From positions 1-64,000 of the forward strand of contig NZ_UUOC01000051.1 in assembly GCF_900590755.1 (NCBI RefSeq): a DNA stretch of 64,000 bases, in the 5' to 3' direction. Positions within the stretch are counted from its first letter, which is position 1. Every line of letters starts with the position of its first letter. The notes below the pieces were generated by a model, which saw nothing but the letters and a program-made list of their open reading frames with translations, ran no database searches and was not told the origin of the DNA. Below are positions 53,139 through 61,632 of the stretch, one piece after another. The translations under genes and the position numbers were made by a program. The DNA is from Pseudomonas viridiflava. GTDB taxonomy: Bacteria; Pseudomonadota; Gammaproteobacteria; Pseudomonadales; Pseudomonadaceae.

Positions 53139-54761
53139 TCAACGTTGTTTGTAGACGTCGTGCAGGCGTGTCGTGGCGGCGCTGTGGCCGATGTAGTCAC
53201 GCACATCGGCATGCACCACTACCTCGTCGGTCATCTGCGAAATCGGCATGATCGCGCCGACCTGCTGGTCGTACAGATTCTGGATGCGTTGATAGAGCGC
53301 CAGTTGCCGTGATGCATCACGTTCCTGTTCGGCCTGCTCGATCAACTGATTGAGTTCGGCGCTGTAGAACGAAGTGCGCCAGCCCTGAAAGTTGCTCAGC
53401 TTGGCGGCCTCGCGGTTGTCCGGGTTGTACACCAGGGCACGCAGGCTGGAGTGCGGATGACGCTCAGCGCCACCGCCGCCGCGACCGACCAGGATGTCGA
53501 ACTTGCGGTCACGCATCGCCCCATAGATCTGGTTGCCGGTGCCGGTGATGATCGTGGCGCGAATACCGGCCTGGGCCAGGGTCGATTGCAGGCTGGTGGC
53601 GATGTTGATGAAAGGTGAATCGGTCAGCGAGCGCAGGGTAATCGCGAAGCCTTTTTCGTGTCCGGCTTCGGCCAGCAGGCGTTTGGCTTCCTGCACATTC
53701 AGACGATAACCGGGGTCGTCCAGGCGGGCGTTCAGGCCCAGTTGCAGCGGACGCTGATTGGCGACGCCGTAGTGGGGCATGACCACATCGTTGATACCTT
53801 GATAATCGATCAGCAGGCGTATTGCCTGACGCACTCGGATGTCCTGAAACAGCGGCTGCTCCATGCTCAGCGCGACGTAGTAGATCGTGCCGCGCGCAAT
53901 CGTCTGGACGTTCACTTCCGGCGAGCGCGTCAAGGCTTTGATATCGGTGGCGGCCATGCCTCTGGCCACATCCAGATCACCGCGTTCGACCATCAGGCGC
54001 AGCGCCTGGGATTCGGTCATGTTGCGCATGATGACCCGGCGCATCTTGGCGGGACCGCGCCAGTAGTTGTCAAAGCGGGTCATCAGGATCACGTCATTGG
54101 CGCGCCAGATGTCCAGCTTGAAGGCGCCGGAACCTGCGGTATGAGTGGTCAGCCACGCGGCGCCCTGATCTTCGCCCTGAGCGTGTTGCAAGGCCGTGTG
54201 GCGATCAATGATAAAGGCGCTCGGCGAGGTGGCCAGGGTATTGAGCACTAGCAGTGGGTCAGTGGGGCGCGGCAGGTCGAGGACGAAGGTCAAAGGGCCT
54301 TCGGCGCGCATGGTTTGTGCCACGTTCTGGGCAGTGTAGCCGTAGGCTTTCCAGGTCGAAGCCAGTGCGCGATTGAGGGTCACGACCCGTTGCAGCGACC
54401 AGGCGACATCCTGGGCGGTCAGCGGTTGACCAGAGTGGAAGGTGACGCCGGGGCGCAGATGGAAGGTGATGCGCATGCGGTCGGCGCTGACTTCCCAGCG
54501 TTCAGCCAAAGCTGGGATCAGCGTGTCGGGCGCGCTGGCGTCCTGTTCAAGCAGCATGTCGTAGACGTTGGCATTGACCTCGGCCACTTCCAGTCCGGTG
54601 GCGGCCGCCGGGTCCAGGGATAGCAGGTTGATCATGCTCATGCCGACCACCAGTTGATCAACCGGCGTTTCACCCCGCGCCATGCTGGGCGAGGTGTGCA
54701 GAAGCGTCGCAGTCAGCGCCGCGCACAATAGCTGGCGCAGGCGCGAAGGCCAGAGTTTCAT
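53139..54761 (-). CDS. Extracellular solute-binding protein, family 5
   Basis: 540-residue periplasmic binding protein of the peptide/nickel/oligosaccharide family (SBP_bac_5). Signal peptide MKLWPSRLRQLLCAALTATL to about residue 30. Family segments: FHLRPGVTFHSGQPLTAQDV, GSGAFKL, YNPDNREAAK. Start at 54761 has AGGA 7 bases upstream; an earlier in-frame ATG at 54812 lacks it. Members of this family bind peptides but also plant oligosaccharides, so ligand is not settled by the family. An 8-bp stem lies in the gap upstream. Confidence 0.92.
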   Translation of the reverse strand: MKLWPSRLRQLLCAALTATLLHTSPSMARGETPVDQLVVGMSMINLLSLDPAAATGLEVAEVNANVYDMLLEQDASAPDTLIPALAERWEVSADRMRITFHLRPGVTFHSGQPLTAQDVAWSLQRVVTLNRALASTWKAYGYTAQNVAQTMRAEGPLTFVLDLPRPTDPLLVLNTLATSPSAFIIDRHTALQHAQGEDQGAAWLTTHTAGSGAFKLDIWRANDVILMTRFDNYWRGPAKMRRVIMRNMTESQALRLMVERGDLDVARGMAATDIKALTRSPEVNVQTIARGTIYYVALSMEQPLFQDIRVRQAIRLLIDYQGINDVVMPHYGVANQRPLQLGLNARLDDPGYRLNVQEAKRLLAEAGHEKGFAITLRSLTDSPFINIATSLQSTLAQAGIRATIITGTGNQIYGAMRDRKFDILVGRGGGGAERHPHSSLRALVYNPDNREAAKLSNFQGWRTSFYSAELNQLIEQAEQERDASRQLALYQRIQNLYDQQVGAIMPISQMTDEVVVHADVRDYIGHSAATTRLHDVYKQR

Positions 54762-54799
54762 AGGGCAGTCCTTTCTTATATTTATTAAGACTCTTGTGC

Positions 54800-54822
54800 C
54801 AGAGGCGCTCATGTCGCCTCTG
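54800..54822 (-). other. Stem-loop between dehydratase-like and binding-protein genes
   Basis: CAGAGGCG, 7 bases, CGCCTCTG. It lies 39 bases before the binding-protein start in the transcript and may stabilise that mRNA, as stems do for abundant binding proteins. Confidence 0.5.
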
Positions 54823-54836
54823 TGCGGTGCCGCCGA

Positions 54837-55991
54837 TCAGTAACGCTGGTGCGTGTTGGCCTCGATGTAGTGGAAGTTGATGTCTTCACCCAGGCCAGGG
54901 CGGTCCGACAAATGCACGTAGCCTTCATCATCCATGGGGTCGACCAGTGTATTGAGATAGGCCGGAACCTGCTCGTAATCCAGGAACGGGTGCAGCAGGC
55001 CGCGCTCGTACCAGCGGCAGTTGCTGATCGCGCCGATCACTTGCAGGTTCGCCGCGCCATTGCCGTGGACCTCGCAATCCATGCCGAAAGCTTCGGCCAT
55101 GTGCGCGACTTTCAGGCACGGGCTGATCCCGCCGACACCGGCAACGCCTGCGCGCAGGATATCGCAGGACTTTGAAGTCACCCAGCTGGCGCGGCTGTGG
55201 TATTTGCCGTCGATGCTTTCCGGGCCGAGCACCGGGATATCGAGGTTGGCGGCCAGCCAGGCATAGGATTCGGCCGAGTCTTCGATCATCGGTTCTTCGA
55301 ACCAGGCGAAGTCGAGCTTCTGCAGTTCGCGGCCGATGTACAGCGCGTCCACGCGGCTGTACCAGTGATAACCGTCGAGCATCAGCGCGATGTCCGGCCC
55401 GACTGCTTCACGTACGGCGGCGCAGGCTCGCACATCCATACGCGGGTTCGGAGCGAAGGAAATCGGTGGCATCCAGGTGTGCAGCTTGATGGCTTTGTAG
55501 CCGCGGGCGACCAGCTTCTCTGCGAACTGGCCGTATTCATCCGGGGTGGAGAGGCCGCCGGGCAGGTCATCGCCGCACATGGTCGAGCCGTACGCCAGCA
55601 CCTTGTCGCGATAGCCGCCGAGCAGTTTGTAGACCGGTTGTTTCAGTACGCGACCGGCCAGATCCCAGAGCGCCTGTTCTACCAATGCCAGGGCGCGGTC
55701 GGTCAGTTGGCTGGCGCTGCCGCGTTGCCAGTGGGCCAGCTCCTGCCAGATTTTTTCCCGGTTCATCGGGTTCTGCCCGAGCAGCACTTTCTTCACGAAG
55801 GATTCGATGATGTGCGGCCGAATCAGCTCAGGAGCGCCGAAAGAATAACCTTCACTGCCATCGTCACAACCGATGCGCAGCATCGCCAGATTGACCGGTT
55901 TTTCTTCGCCTGGATGGGCATGGCCTGCGCTGTCGACGGCGCGGCGGGACGGATGGGAAAAGACCTCAACACTGATGCGGGTGATTTTCAT
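54837..55991 (-). CDS. Enolase-superfamily (mandelate racemase/muconate lactonizing) enzyme
   Basis: 384 residues. Metal ligands fit D206 (LMLDGYHWY), E232 (AWFEEPMIED) and E258 (VLGPESIDGK); the D277/H309 pair (CDILRAGVAG, CEVHGNGAAN) fits the usual His-Asp dyad. The other catalytic position reads K169-x-H171 (YKAIKLHTW) rather than the common KxK. Members with this layout are mostly sugar-acid dehydratases or racemases; the substrate cannot be named. First gene of the transport block, 75 bases before the binding protein, with a GntR-type operator upstream. Confidence 0.87.
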   Translation of the reverse strand: MKITRISVEVFSHPSRRAVDSAGHAHPGEEKPVNLAMLRIGCDDGSEGYSFGAPELIRPHIIESFVKKVLLGQNPMNREKIWQELAHWQRGSASQLTDRALALVEQALWDLAGRVLKQPVYKLLGGYRDKVLAYGSTMCGDDLPGGLSTPDEYGQFAEKLVARGYKAIKLHTWMPPISFAPNPRMDVRACAAVREAVGPDIALMLDGYHWYSRVDALYIGRELQKLDFAWFEEPMIEDSAESYAWLAANLDIPVLGPESIDGKYHSRASWVTSKSCDILRAGVAGVGGISPCLKVAHMAEAFGMDCEVHGNGAANLQVIGAISNCRWYERGLLHPFLDYEQVPAYLNTLVDPMDDEGYVHLSDRPGLGEDINFHYIEANTHQRY

Positions 55992-56033
55992 AGAAAGCTT
56001 GCCTTGGATATTGTGATTATTAGGTGGCTTTGC

Positions 56034-56049
56034 TGTATGTCGTCATACA
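56034..56049. promoter_or_regulatory. Candidate GntR/FCD operator upstream of the enolase-superfamily gene
   Basis: TGTATG, TCGT, CATACA: perfect 6-bp inverted repeat 42 bases before the start. A half-site GTCGTCATAC recurs at 56172-56181. It has the form of sites bound by FadR-type sugar-acid regulators. Confidence 0.6.
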
Positions 56050-56204
56050 ACGATGGGGCGATTATTTTCCCGATAGGTTTGTTGTGTCAACGGGTATTTG
56101 AGGTTTTTAGAGGGTTTCGAGAGGTTTTGCGGGGAGGAGGTGGTTCTTTTTAGCGGGAGGAGGTATCTAAAGTCGTCATACTTCGTGGTGAGGGTCGGTG
56201 CGAC

Positions 56205-56278
56205 CTGTAGGAGCTGCCGAAGGCTGCGAACAGCGGTGTGTCAGCAATAATGCCTTCGCAGCCTTCGGCAGCTCCTAG
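56205..56278. repeat. REP inverted pair, family B
   Basis: Arms CTGTAGGAGCTGCCGAAGGC and GCCTTCGGCAGCTCCTAGAG, separating the transport block from the organosulfur block. Confidence 0.9.
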
Positions 56279-56288
56279 AGGGAAGTTG

Positions 56289-57482
56289 TCAGCTTTTGGC
56301 TTTCTCGCGCTTCGCAAACACAGCCTTACCCACCCCAATCAATGTCACGTCATTCTGCGGCGTGTGAATCCGTGCGCAGAGCACATTGCGCAGGTGGCGT
56401 TGCAGGGGGTTGCTGCGGGACAGGCCGGGGTTGCCGGAGGCTTCGATGGCCAGTTCCACGGCGCGGATGGCGTTGGTGGTGACCAGGTATTTGATCTGCG
56501 CGGCGTGGGCGGCCGGGGTGTGACCGTTGGCGGCCGATTGCAGCAAGGTGTGGTTGGCGAACAGCAGGGTATCGATCTGCCCGACCACTTCCTGAAAGCG
56601 CGGCAACGTCGAAAGCGCTGCTCCCAGATTGGATGGCTTGCGCTGTTCCAGCCAGTCAACGAACCATTCCCGGGCCGAGCGAGCGACACCGTCGTAGACC
56701 GAGGACAGCAACACCGACATCCACAACATGCCAGCCGGGTCCAGTTCTGCCTGAGGCGCGCTCCACGGGCTGACGCTGACGGCGTGCTCCAGCGGCACCA
56801 GCACGTTATCGAAGATCACTTCATGGCTGCACGTGGCGCGCATGCCCAAATGATTCCAGTCTTCGACGATGCGAATCCCCGGTGTGTCCTTGTGCACCAG
56901 CCAGGCGCCCACCAGCGGGTCGGCGTCGTCGCTGCGGGCCCAGACGTTGAACCAGGTCAGGCCATGGCTGCCGGTCGAATAGATCTTGCTGCCGCTGATC
57001 CGCCAGCCCTCGGCAGTACGCCTTGCAGTGGTAGCAGGCAGACCGCCTCGAGCAGGCGTGCCAAGGTCGGGCTCGACGCGCAGCGAGTTGATCAGCGCAC
57101 CGTCGCGTACCGCTTCTTTAGCGACCTGCAGGCGCAGATGTTCGGGCCAGCTTTGACTCTGTTGCAGGCGCGCATGCTGGATGTATTGCATGACCAGAAT
57201 CAGCGCCGTGGACGGCTCACCGTGGGCGACCGCGCTGATGGTTTGCAGCGCCTTGGGCAGATCGGCACCGCCGCCGCCCAGCTCGTTCGGGACTGTCAGA
57301 CCCAGCAGGCCGTGTTCGTGCAACAGACGAAAATTCTCATGGGGAAACTCGCCGCTGGCGTCATACCGCTCGGCGGTGGCGGCCAGTTGCGCCGTGATCG
57401 ATGCCAGCCGGGCGCCGAAGGCCTCGGGGGATTCGATGTCAGCGACGCGCGTGGCGGTGGGGCGAAGGGGTAGTGCGCTCAT
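56289..57482 (-). CDS. Acyl-CoA dehydrogenase-like flavoprotein (SfnB/DszC type)
   Basis: 397 residues with the acyl-CoA dehydrogenase fold: HGLLGLTVPNELGGGGADLP, ISGSKIYSTGSHGLTWFNVW and the C-terminal helical bundle. In sulfur loci such proteins (SfnB, DszC-like) act as flavin-dependent monooxygenases rather than dehydrogenases; the usual catalytic glutamate is not evident. ATG at 57482. It is downstream of the LLM enzyme across a REP pair. Role inferred: oxygenation of an organosulfur compound. Confidence 0.8.
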   Translation of the reverse strand: MSALPLRPTATRVADIESPEAFGARLASITAQLAATAERYDASGEFPHENFRLLHEHGLLGLTVPNELGGGGADLPKALQTISAVAHGEPSTALILVMQYIQHARLQQSQSWPEHLRLQVAKEAVRDGALINSLRVEPDLGTPARGGLPATTARRTAEGWRISGSKIYSTGSHGLTWFNVWARSDDADPLVGAWLVHKDTPGIRIVEDWNHLGMRATCSHEVIFDNVLVPLEHAVSVSPWSAPQAELDPAGMLWMSVLLSSVYDGVARSAREWFVDWLEQRKPSNLGAALSTLPRFQEVVGQIDTLLFANHTLLQSAANGHTPAAHAAQIKYLVTTNAIRAVELAIEASGNPGLSRSNPLQRHLRNVLCARIHTPQNDVTLIGVGKAVFAKREKAKS

Positions 57483-57504
57483 GGGGGTGTCCTGTTCACA
57501 TTTT

Positions 57505-57595
57505 TGTTGGAGCGAGGCTTGCCCGCGAAGAACTATTACGCGGGATGTCTGATGCACTGCGGTGACTGCTTCGCGGGCAAGCCTCGCTCCAACAG
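57505..57595. repeat. REP inverted pair, family C variant
   Basis: Arms TGTTGGAGCGAGGCTTGCCC and GGGCAAGCCTCGCTCCAACA, between the LLM and acyl-CoA-dehydrogenase-like genes. Confidence 0.88.
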
Positions 57596-57598
57596 GAA

Positions 57599-58936
57599 TT
57601 AAGCCAGCTCCGCAACCTCTTCCCGCCGCGCATAGCGGTTTTCCGGCACTTGCAGGTTAAAGTGCTCGCGCAACGTGGAGCCGCTGTACTCGCTGCGGAA
57701 CAAGCCCCGCGTCTGGAGCACGGGCACCACCAGCTCCGCGAAGTACTGCAAGCCGTCCGGCAACAGCGAGTTGATGATGAAACCATCCGCCGCGCCGTGC
57801 TCGAACCAGGTCTGGATGGTGTCGGCCACCTGCTCGGCAGTACCGACGAACTCCCGGCGTGGGCGGGAGAAGAACAGCGCCACTTCGCGCAAGGTCAGGC
57901 CTTCGTCCCTGGCCAGTTGTTTGACCCGGTCCGAGCCGCCTTTCTGGCTGTTGGAGCCCAGATCACCCAGCTCCGGGAAGGGCGCATCCAGTGGATATTG
58001 GCTGAAGTCATGATCGTTGAACGGGCGGCCCAAGGCGACGATGGCGTCTTCGATGCTCACCAGCTCCACTGCCTGCTGATAGCGGCGCTCAACCTCGGCT
58101 TCGTCGCGGCCAACGATGGGGCGGATGCCGGGCAGAATCGATAGATCCAATGGATTGCGGCCAAAGCCGGTCGCGCGACTCTTCAGGTCTTTGTAATAGG
58201 CCTGAGCTTCTTCCAGGGATTCAGCGTGGACGAAGATCGCATCCGAATATTCGGCGGCAAAATTGCGTCCGTCATTGGAAGTGCCGGCCTGAAAAATCAG
58301 CGGATGGCCTTGCTTCGAGCGAGCAATGTTCAGCGGCCCTTTGACCGAGAAGAACTCACCCTTGTGATCCAGAGCATGCAGCTTGCCGGGGGTGAAAAAC
58401 TCGCCGGTCTTTTTGTTGCGGGCGAAGGCGTCGTCTTCCCAGGAGTCCCACAGACCTTTGACCACCGACACATGCTCTTTGGCAATGCGATAGCGCACGG
58501 CATGAGGCGGGTGTTCGGCCTTGCTGAAGTTGTCAGCGGTGCCGCTGAGCCACGACGTCACCACGTTCCAGCCTGCGCGGCCGCCGCTGATGTGGTCCAG
58601 CGAAGAGATCTGCCGCGCCACCTGGAACGGCTCGGTGTAGCTGACCGTCACGGTCGCCACCAGGCCGATGTTTTCCGTGGTGGCGGCCAGCGCCGAGAGA
58701 ATGGTCAGCGGCTCGAAGCGGTTGAGGTAATGCGGGCTGGATTTCTCGTGGATGTGCAGGCTGTCAGCGATGAACACGAAATCGAATTTGGCCGCTTCTG
58801 CCAGTTTCGCTTGCTGCTTGTAATAACCGAAATTGACGCTGGCATCAGCCAGGGCGTCCGGGTGGCGCCATTCGCCCCATCCGTGACCGACACCGTGCAC
58901 CATTGCGCCGAATTTGATTTGACGTGGCTTGCTCAT
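57599..58936 (-). CDS. LLM-class flavin-dependent monooxygenase (NtaA/SnaA/DszA type)
   Basis: 445 residues of the bacterial luciferase-like family, subgroup of NtaA/DszA, which use reduced FMN and oxygen to cleave C-N or C-S bonds. Seen: KFDFVFIADSLHIHEKSS, RFEPLTILSALAATTENIGL, SGGRAGWNVVTSWLSGTADNF and GHPLIFQAGTSNDGRNFAAE. Needs a flavin reductase, not in this window. It follows the binding protein by 39 bases and is probably co-transcribed with it. Confidence 0.88.
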   Translation of the reverse strand: MSKPRQIKFGAMVHGVGHGWGEWRHPDALADASVNFGYYKQQAKLAEAAKFDFVFIADSLHIHEKSSPHYLNRFEPLTILSALAATTENIGLVATVTVSYTEPFQVARQISSLDHISGGRAGWNVVTSWLSGTADNFSKAEHPPHAVRYRIAKEHVSVVKGLWDSWEDDAFARNKKTGEFFTPGKLHALDHKGEFFSVKGPLNIARSKQGHPLIFQAGTSNDGRNFAAEYSDAIFVHAESLEEAQAYYKDLKSRATGFGRNPLDLSILPGIRPIVGRDEAEVERRYQQAVELVSIEDAIVALGRPFNDHDFSQYPLDAPFPELGDLGSNSQKGGSDRVKQLARDEGLTLREVALFFSRPRREFVGTAEQVADTIQTWFEHGAADGFIINSLLPDGLQYFAELVVPVLQTRGLFRSEYSGSTLREHFNLQVPENRYARREEVAELA

Positions 58937-58975
58937 GAGCGTGCTCCTGAATCTGAAAAAGAGGTTATCTGCGGG

Positions 58976-59965
58976 TTAATGAGCGGCTGTCTGCACAACC
59001 TGAGCACGCGAAGCGTTGAAGCTTTTGTCGAAGCCTTTTGAGACGTCGATCGATTTGGTCAGGATGCCTTCCTGTTGGTAAATATCAGCGGTGGCTTGCA
59101 GACCCTTGATGACGTTGTCGTCGATCTCGACGCGATTCATCTTGGTGGCCTTGGCGATTTCCTGATGTACCTCAATGGGCAGGCCAGTGATCGCCGCCTG
59201 AGCCTTGGCGTATTCGTTGGGGTGGGCGTTGGTCCACAAGTAGGCGCGCTCGACCCGGGCCACGAAATCATCCAGTTGCACGCGCTTGTCAGCGATGGCC
59301 TTGCTGGTGGCGGCCAGGTACAGGTGATTGCTCAACAATTCGCTGCCGCTGATCAAGACCCGGTCGTGGCTTTGGGTTGTAGCGACCGTGGTGTACGGGT
59401 CCCAGGTGGCCCAGGCATCAGCACCGCCACTGGACAGCAGAATCCGCGACTCGCCGGGCAGCAGGTTGATGAAGGTGACATCGCTGGTTTGCAGCCCGGC
59501 CTGACGCAGAGCCTTGATCGCCAGGTAATGGCCGATAGAGCCGCGGCCGGTCACGATGCGCTTGCCCTTGAGGTCCGCGACCGTCTTGATCGGCGAATCC
59601 TTGGGCACCAGCAACGCCGTGGTGAAACGGCCTTCAGCGTGGGTGATGCTGACCACTTTCAGCGGTGCGCCGGCGCCCAGTGCAAACACATACGGCGCAT
59701 CGCCGAGGGCTCCGACGTCCACAGCACCAGCGTTCAGGGCTTCACCCAGTGGTGCGGCAGCGGGGAATTCGGAAAAGCGGATCTCGTAAGGCACATCTTT
59801 CAATTCGCCGGAGACTTGCAGCAGCGCCTTGATACTTGATTTCTGGTTGGCGACCAGCAGCGGGTCGAGGTCGGCGGCCATGGCTTGCTGGCCGAGGGTT
59901 GCGCTGAGCAATGCGCTCAGCAGCAGGGTTTTTATTGGGTGGCGTTGGGGCGAAAAAAACGACAT
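58976..59965 (-). CDS. Sulfonate-type ABC transporter substrate-binding protein
   Basis: 329-residue periplasmic binding protein of the SsuA/NMT1 type, signal peptide to about residue 30 (LLLSALLSATLGQQAMAADL). Family segments: GALGDAPYVFALGAGAPLKV, GKRIVTGRGSIGHYLAIKAL and SSGGADAWATWDPYTTVA. The set lacks a permease and ATPase here, so it must share them with another transporter or they lie elsewhere. It is 83 bases after the rhodanese gene. Confidence 0.88.
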   Translation of the reverse strand: MSFFSPQRHPIKTLLLSALLSATLGQQAMAADLDPLLVANQKSSIKALLQVSGELKDVPYEIRFSEFPAAAPLGEALNAGAVDVGALGDAPYVFALGAGAPLKVVSITHAEGRFTTALLVPKDSPIKTVADLKGKRIVTGRGSIGHYLAIKALRQAGLQTSDVTFINLLPGESRILLSSGGADAWATWDPYTTVATTQSHDRVLISGSELLSNHLYLAATSKAIADKRVQLDDFVARVERAYLWTNAHPNEYAKAQAAITGLPIEVHQEIAKATKMNRVEIDDNVIKGLQATADIYQQEGILTKSIDVSKGFDKSFNASRAQVVQTAAH

Positions 59966-60048
59966 GGGTGCGTCTCCAGGCGAAGAGGGTGCTGACTGGC
60001 AGGACCTCCGCCTGGAGGGGTCGGTCCTGCTGCTTGTTTCTCAGATGT

Positions 60049-61632
60049 TTAGATCACGTGGAAGCCATGCGTCCCGTCACGGGCAAGCTGCTCCACTAGA
60101 CCGAACTCCCAGTCCAGATAGGCTTGCATGGCTTCGCGGGGCGCATCGGTGCCTTCATAAGGGCGGCGATAGCGATCGATGCGCGGTGAGGCGAGGTGGT
60201 TTTCCCCGGTTTCCAGTGGCAGACCGGCCTTGATCCAGCTGGCGGTGCCGTCCTTGAGCAGGAACACTTGCTTGCCGGTCAGGGCTTCGACTTCGGGCAC
60301 TGCCAGGCGCGCCAGCTTGCTGCTGCCGCAGGTCAGGACGTAACGCTCGGCTTTGGGGGTGACTTGCAGCGCATCCTGCAATTGAGCGCGCAACGCCCAC
60401 CAGGCGCCGGGGATGTGCTGCTTGACGTAGTTGGCGCTGGCGGTGAAATCAAGCACAGCGACGTCGCCATGTTGCTGCCAGTCGGCGAGGGTCTGCGGGC
60501 TGATTTCTTCCACTTGGGCAGGGGTAGGAATTGGCGCATTCCAGTCGCCTTGTTCGCTGAAATCCTCAGCCTGCAGATCATCGACAACCGACACGTCCCA
60601 GCCCAGTTGCGCCAGCCAGGAGGCTGACATATTGGCGCGTACGCCGTCGTCGTCCACCAGCACCAGTCGCGCACCGCGCACGCTGGCATAGTGATCGGTT
60701 TCCTGGACCAGTTGCCCGCCCGGCGTGGAACGCGCAGTCGGCAGATGGCCAGCGGCGAATTCTTCCGGGGTGCGGACATCCAGCAGGTAAGTGGTGCGTG
60801 CCTTGTCGGCTTGCCAGCTGTGCAGTTCGATGCGCGTGGTGCGTTTGACGCCCGCTTTATCAGCGACCCGACGCGCATCGGCGCTGGCGGTTTCGCGGGT
60901 GTCGTCGCTGATGGCGGCAAAGCGTCGAGCCTGGCCGTGATCCAGCGTCTGCCCGGCCAGCAGCCAGCCAATGGTGCCGTTGCGCAGGGCGTTCACCTGA
61001 TTGGGAATGCCAGCGTTGACCAGCGACTGAGTGCCGATGATGCTGCGCGTGCGGCCGGCGCAATTGACGATGATTCGCGTGCTCGGGTCCGGCGCCAGCT
61101 CGCGGGCGCGCAATACCAGTTCCGCGCCGGGTACGCTGATGCCGCCGGGGATGCTCATGGTCTGGTATTCGTCATAACGACGTGCGTCGAGTATCACCAC
61201 GTCGGCCTTGGATTCGATCAGTTGCAGGACTTCCTCAGCCGCCAGCGATGGCGTGTGGCGATGATGCTCTACCAGTTCACCAAAGGCTTTGCTGGGCACA
61301 TTGACGTCGATGAACAGCTCACCGCCCGCGTCGCGCCAACCCTGAAGACCGCCTTCGAGCAGCTTCACGTCGCTGTAACCCAGTGTCTGCAAGCGCTCAA
61401 GGGCGCGCTGCGCCAGACCTTCGCCGTCGTCATACAGCGTCACGGCGGTGTCGCGGCGGGGGATGCGCGAGAACACTTCCAGCTCCAGCTTGGACAGCGG
61501 AATGTTGGCGGCAAACAGCGGGTGCGCTTGAGCAAAAGGTGCTTCTTCACGCACATCGACCAGGGCCAGTTCTTCATGGGCCAGCAGTGCCTTGCGGATA
61601 TCGGCGAAGGAGCGGGTAGTGGGCTGAGTCAT
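60049..61632 (-). CDS. Four-domain rhodanese-related sulfurtransferase
   Basis: 527 residues. Four rhodanese domains at about 8-108, 128-230, 268-360 and 378-470. The active-site cysteine is present in domain 2 (C191, IVNCAGRTRS) and domain 4 (C435, VLTCGSSKLAR), but is replaced by aspartate in domain 1 (TLYDDGEGLA) and domain 3 (LVDDDGVRAN). Rhodaneses carry sulfur as a cysteine persulfide. The start overlaps the end of the dioxygenase gene (ATGA), so both are made together and the enzyme probably handles sulfur released from thiols. Confidence 0.92.
   Translation of the reverse strand: MTQPTTRSFADIRKALLAHEELALVDVREEAPFAQAHPLFAANIPLSKLELEVFSRIPRRDTAVTLYDDGEGLAQRALERLQTLGYSDVKLLEGGLQGWRDAGGELFIDVNVPSKAFGELVEHHRHTPSLAAEEVLQLIESKADVVILDARRYDEYQTMSIPGGISVPGAELVLRARELAPDPSTRIIVNCAGRTRSIIGTQSLVNAGIPNQVNALRNGTIGWLLAGQTLDHGQARRFAAISDDTRETASADARRVADKAGVKRTTRIELHSWQADKARTTYLLDVRTPEEFAAGHLPTARSTPGGQLVQETDHYASVRGARLVLVDDDGVRANMSASWLAQLGWDVSVVDDLQAEDFSEQGDWNAPIPTPAQVEEISPQTLADWQQHGDVAVLDFTASANYVKQHIPGAWWALRAQLQDALQVTPKAERYVLTCGSSKLARLAVPEVEALTGKQVFLLKDGTASWIKAGLPLETGENHLASPRIDRYRRPYEGTDAPREAMQAYLDWEFGLVEQLARDGTHGFHVI

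Noticed and set aside
49286..54761. Naming the transporter as a dipeptide permease.
   Set aside because: Family membership alone does not fix the substrate, and the porin and enolase-type neighbours point to a sugar acid.
57505..57595. Strong hairpin downstream of the LLM gene as a terminator.
   Set aside because: Arms match the REP family C consensus and there is no T-run.
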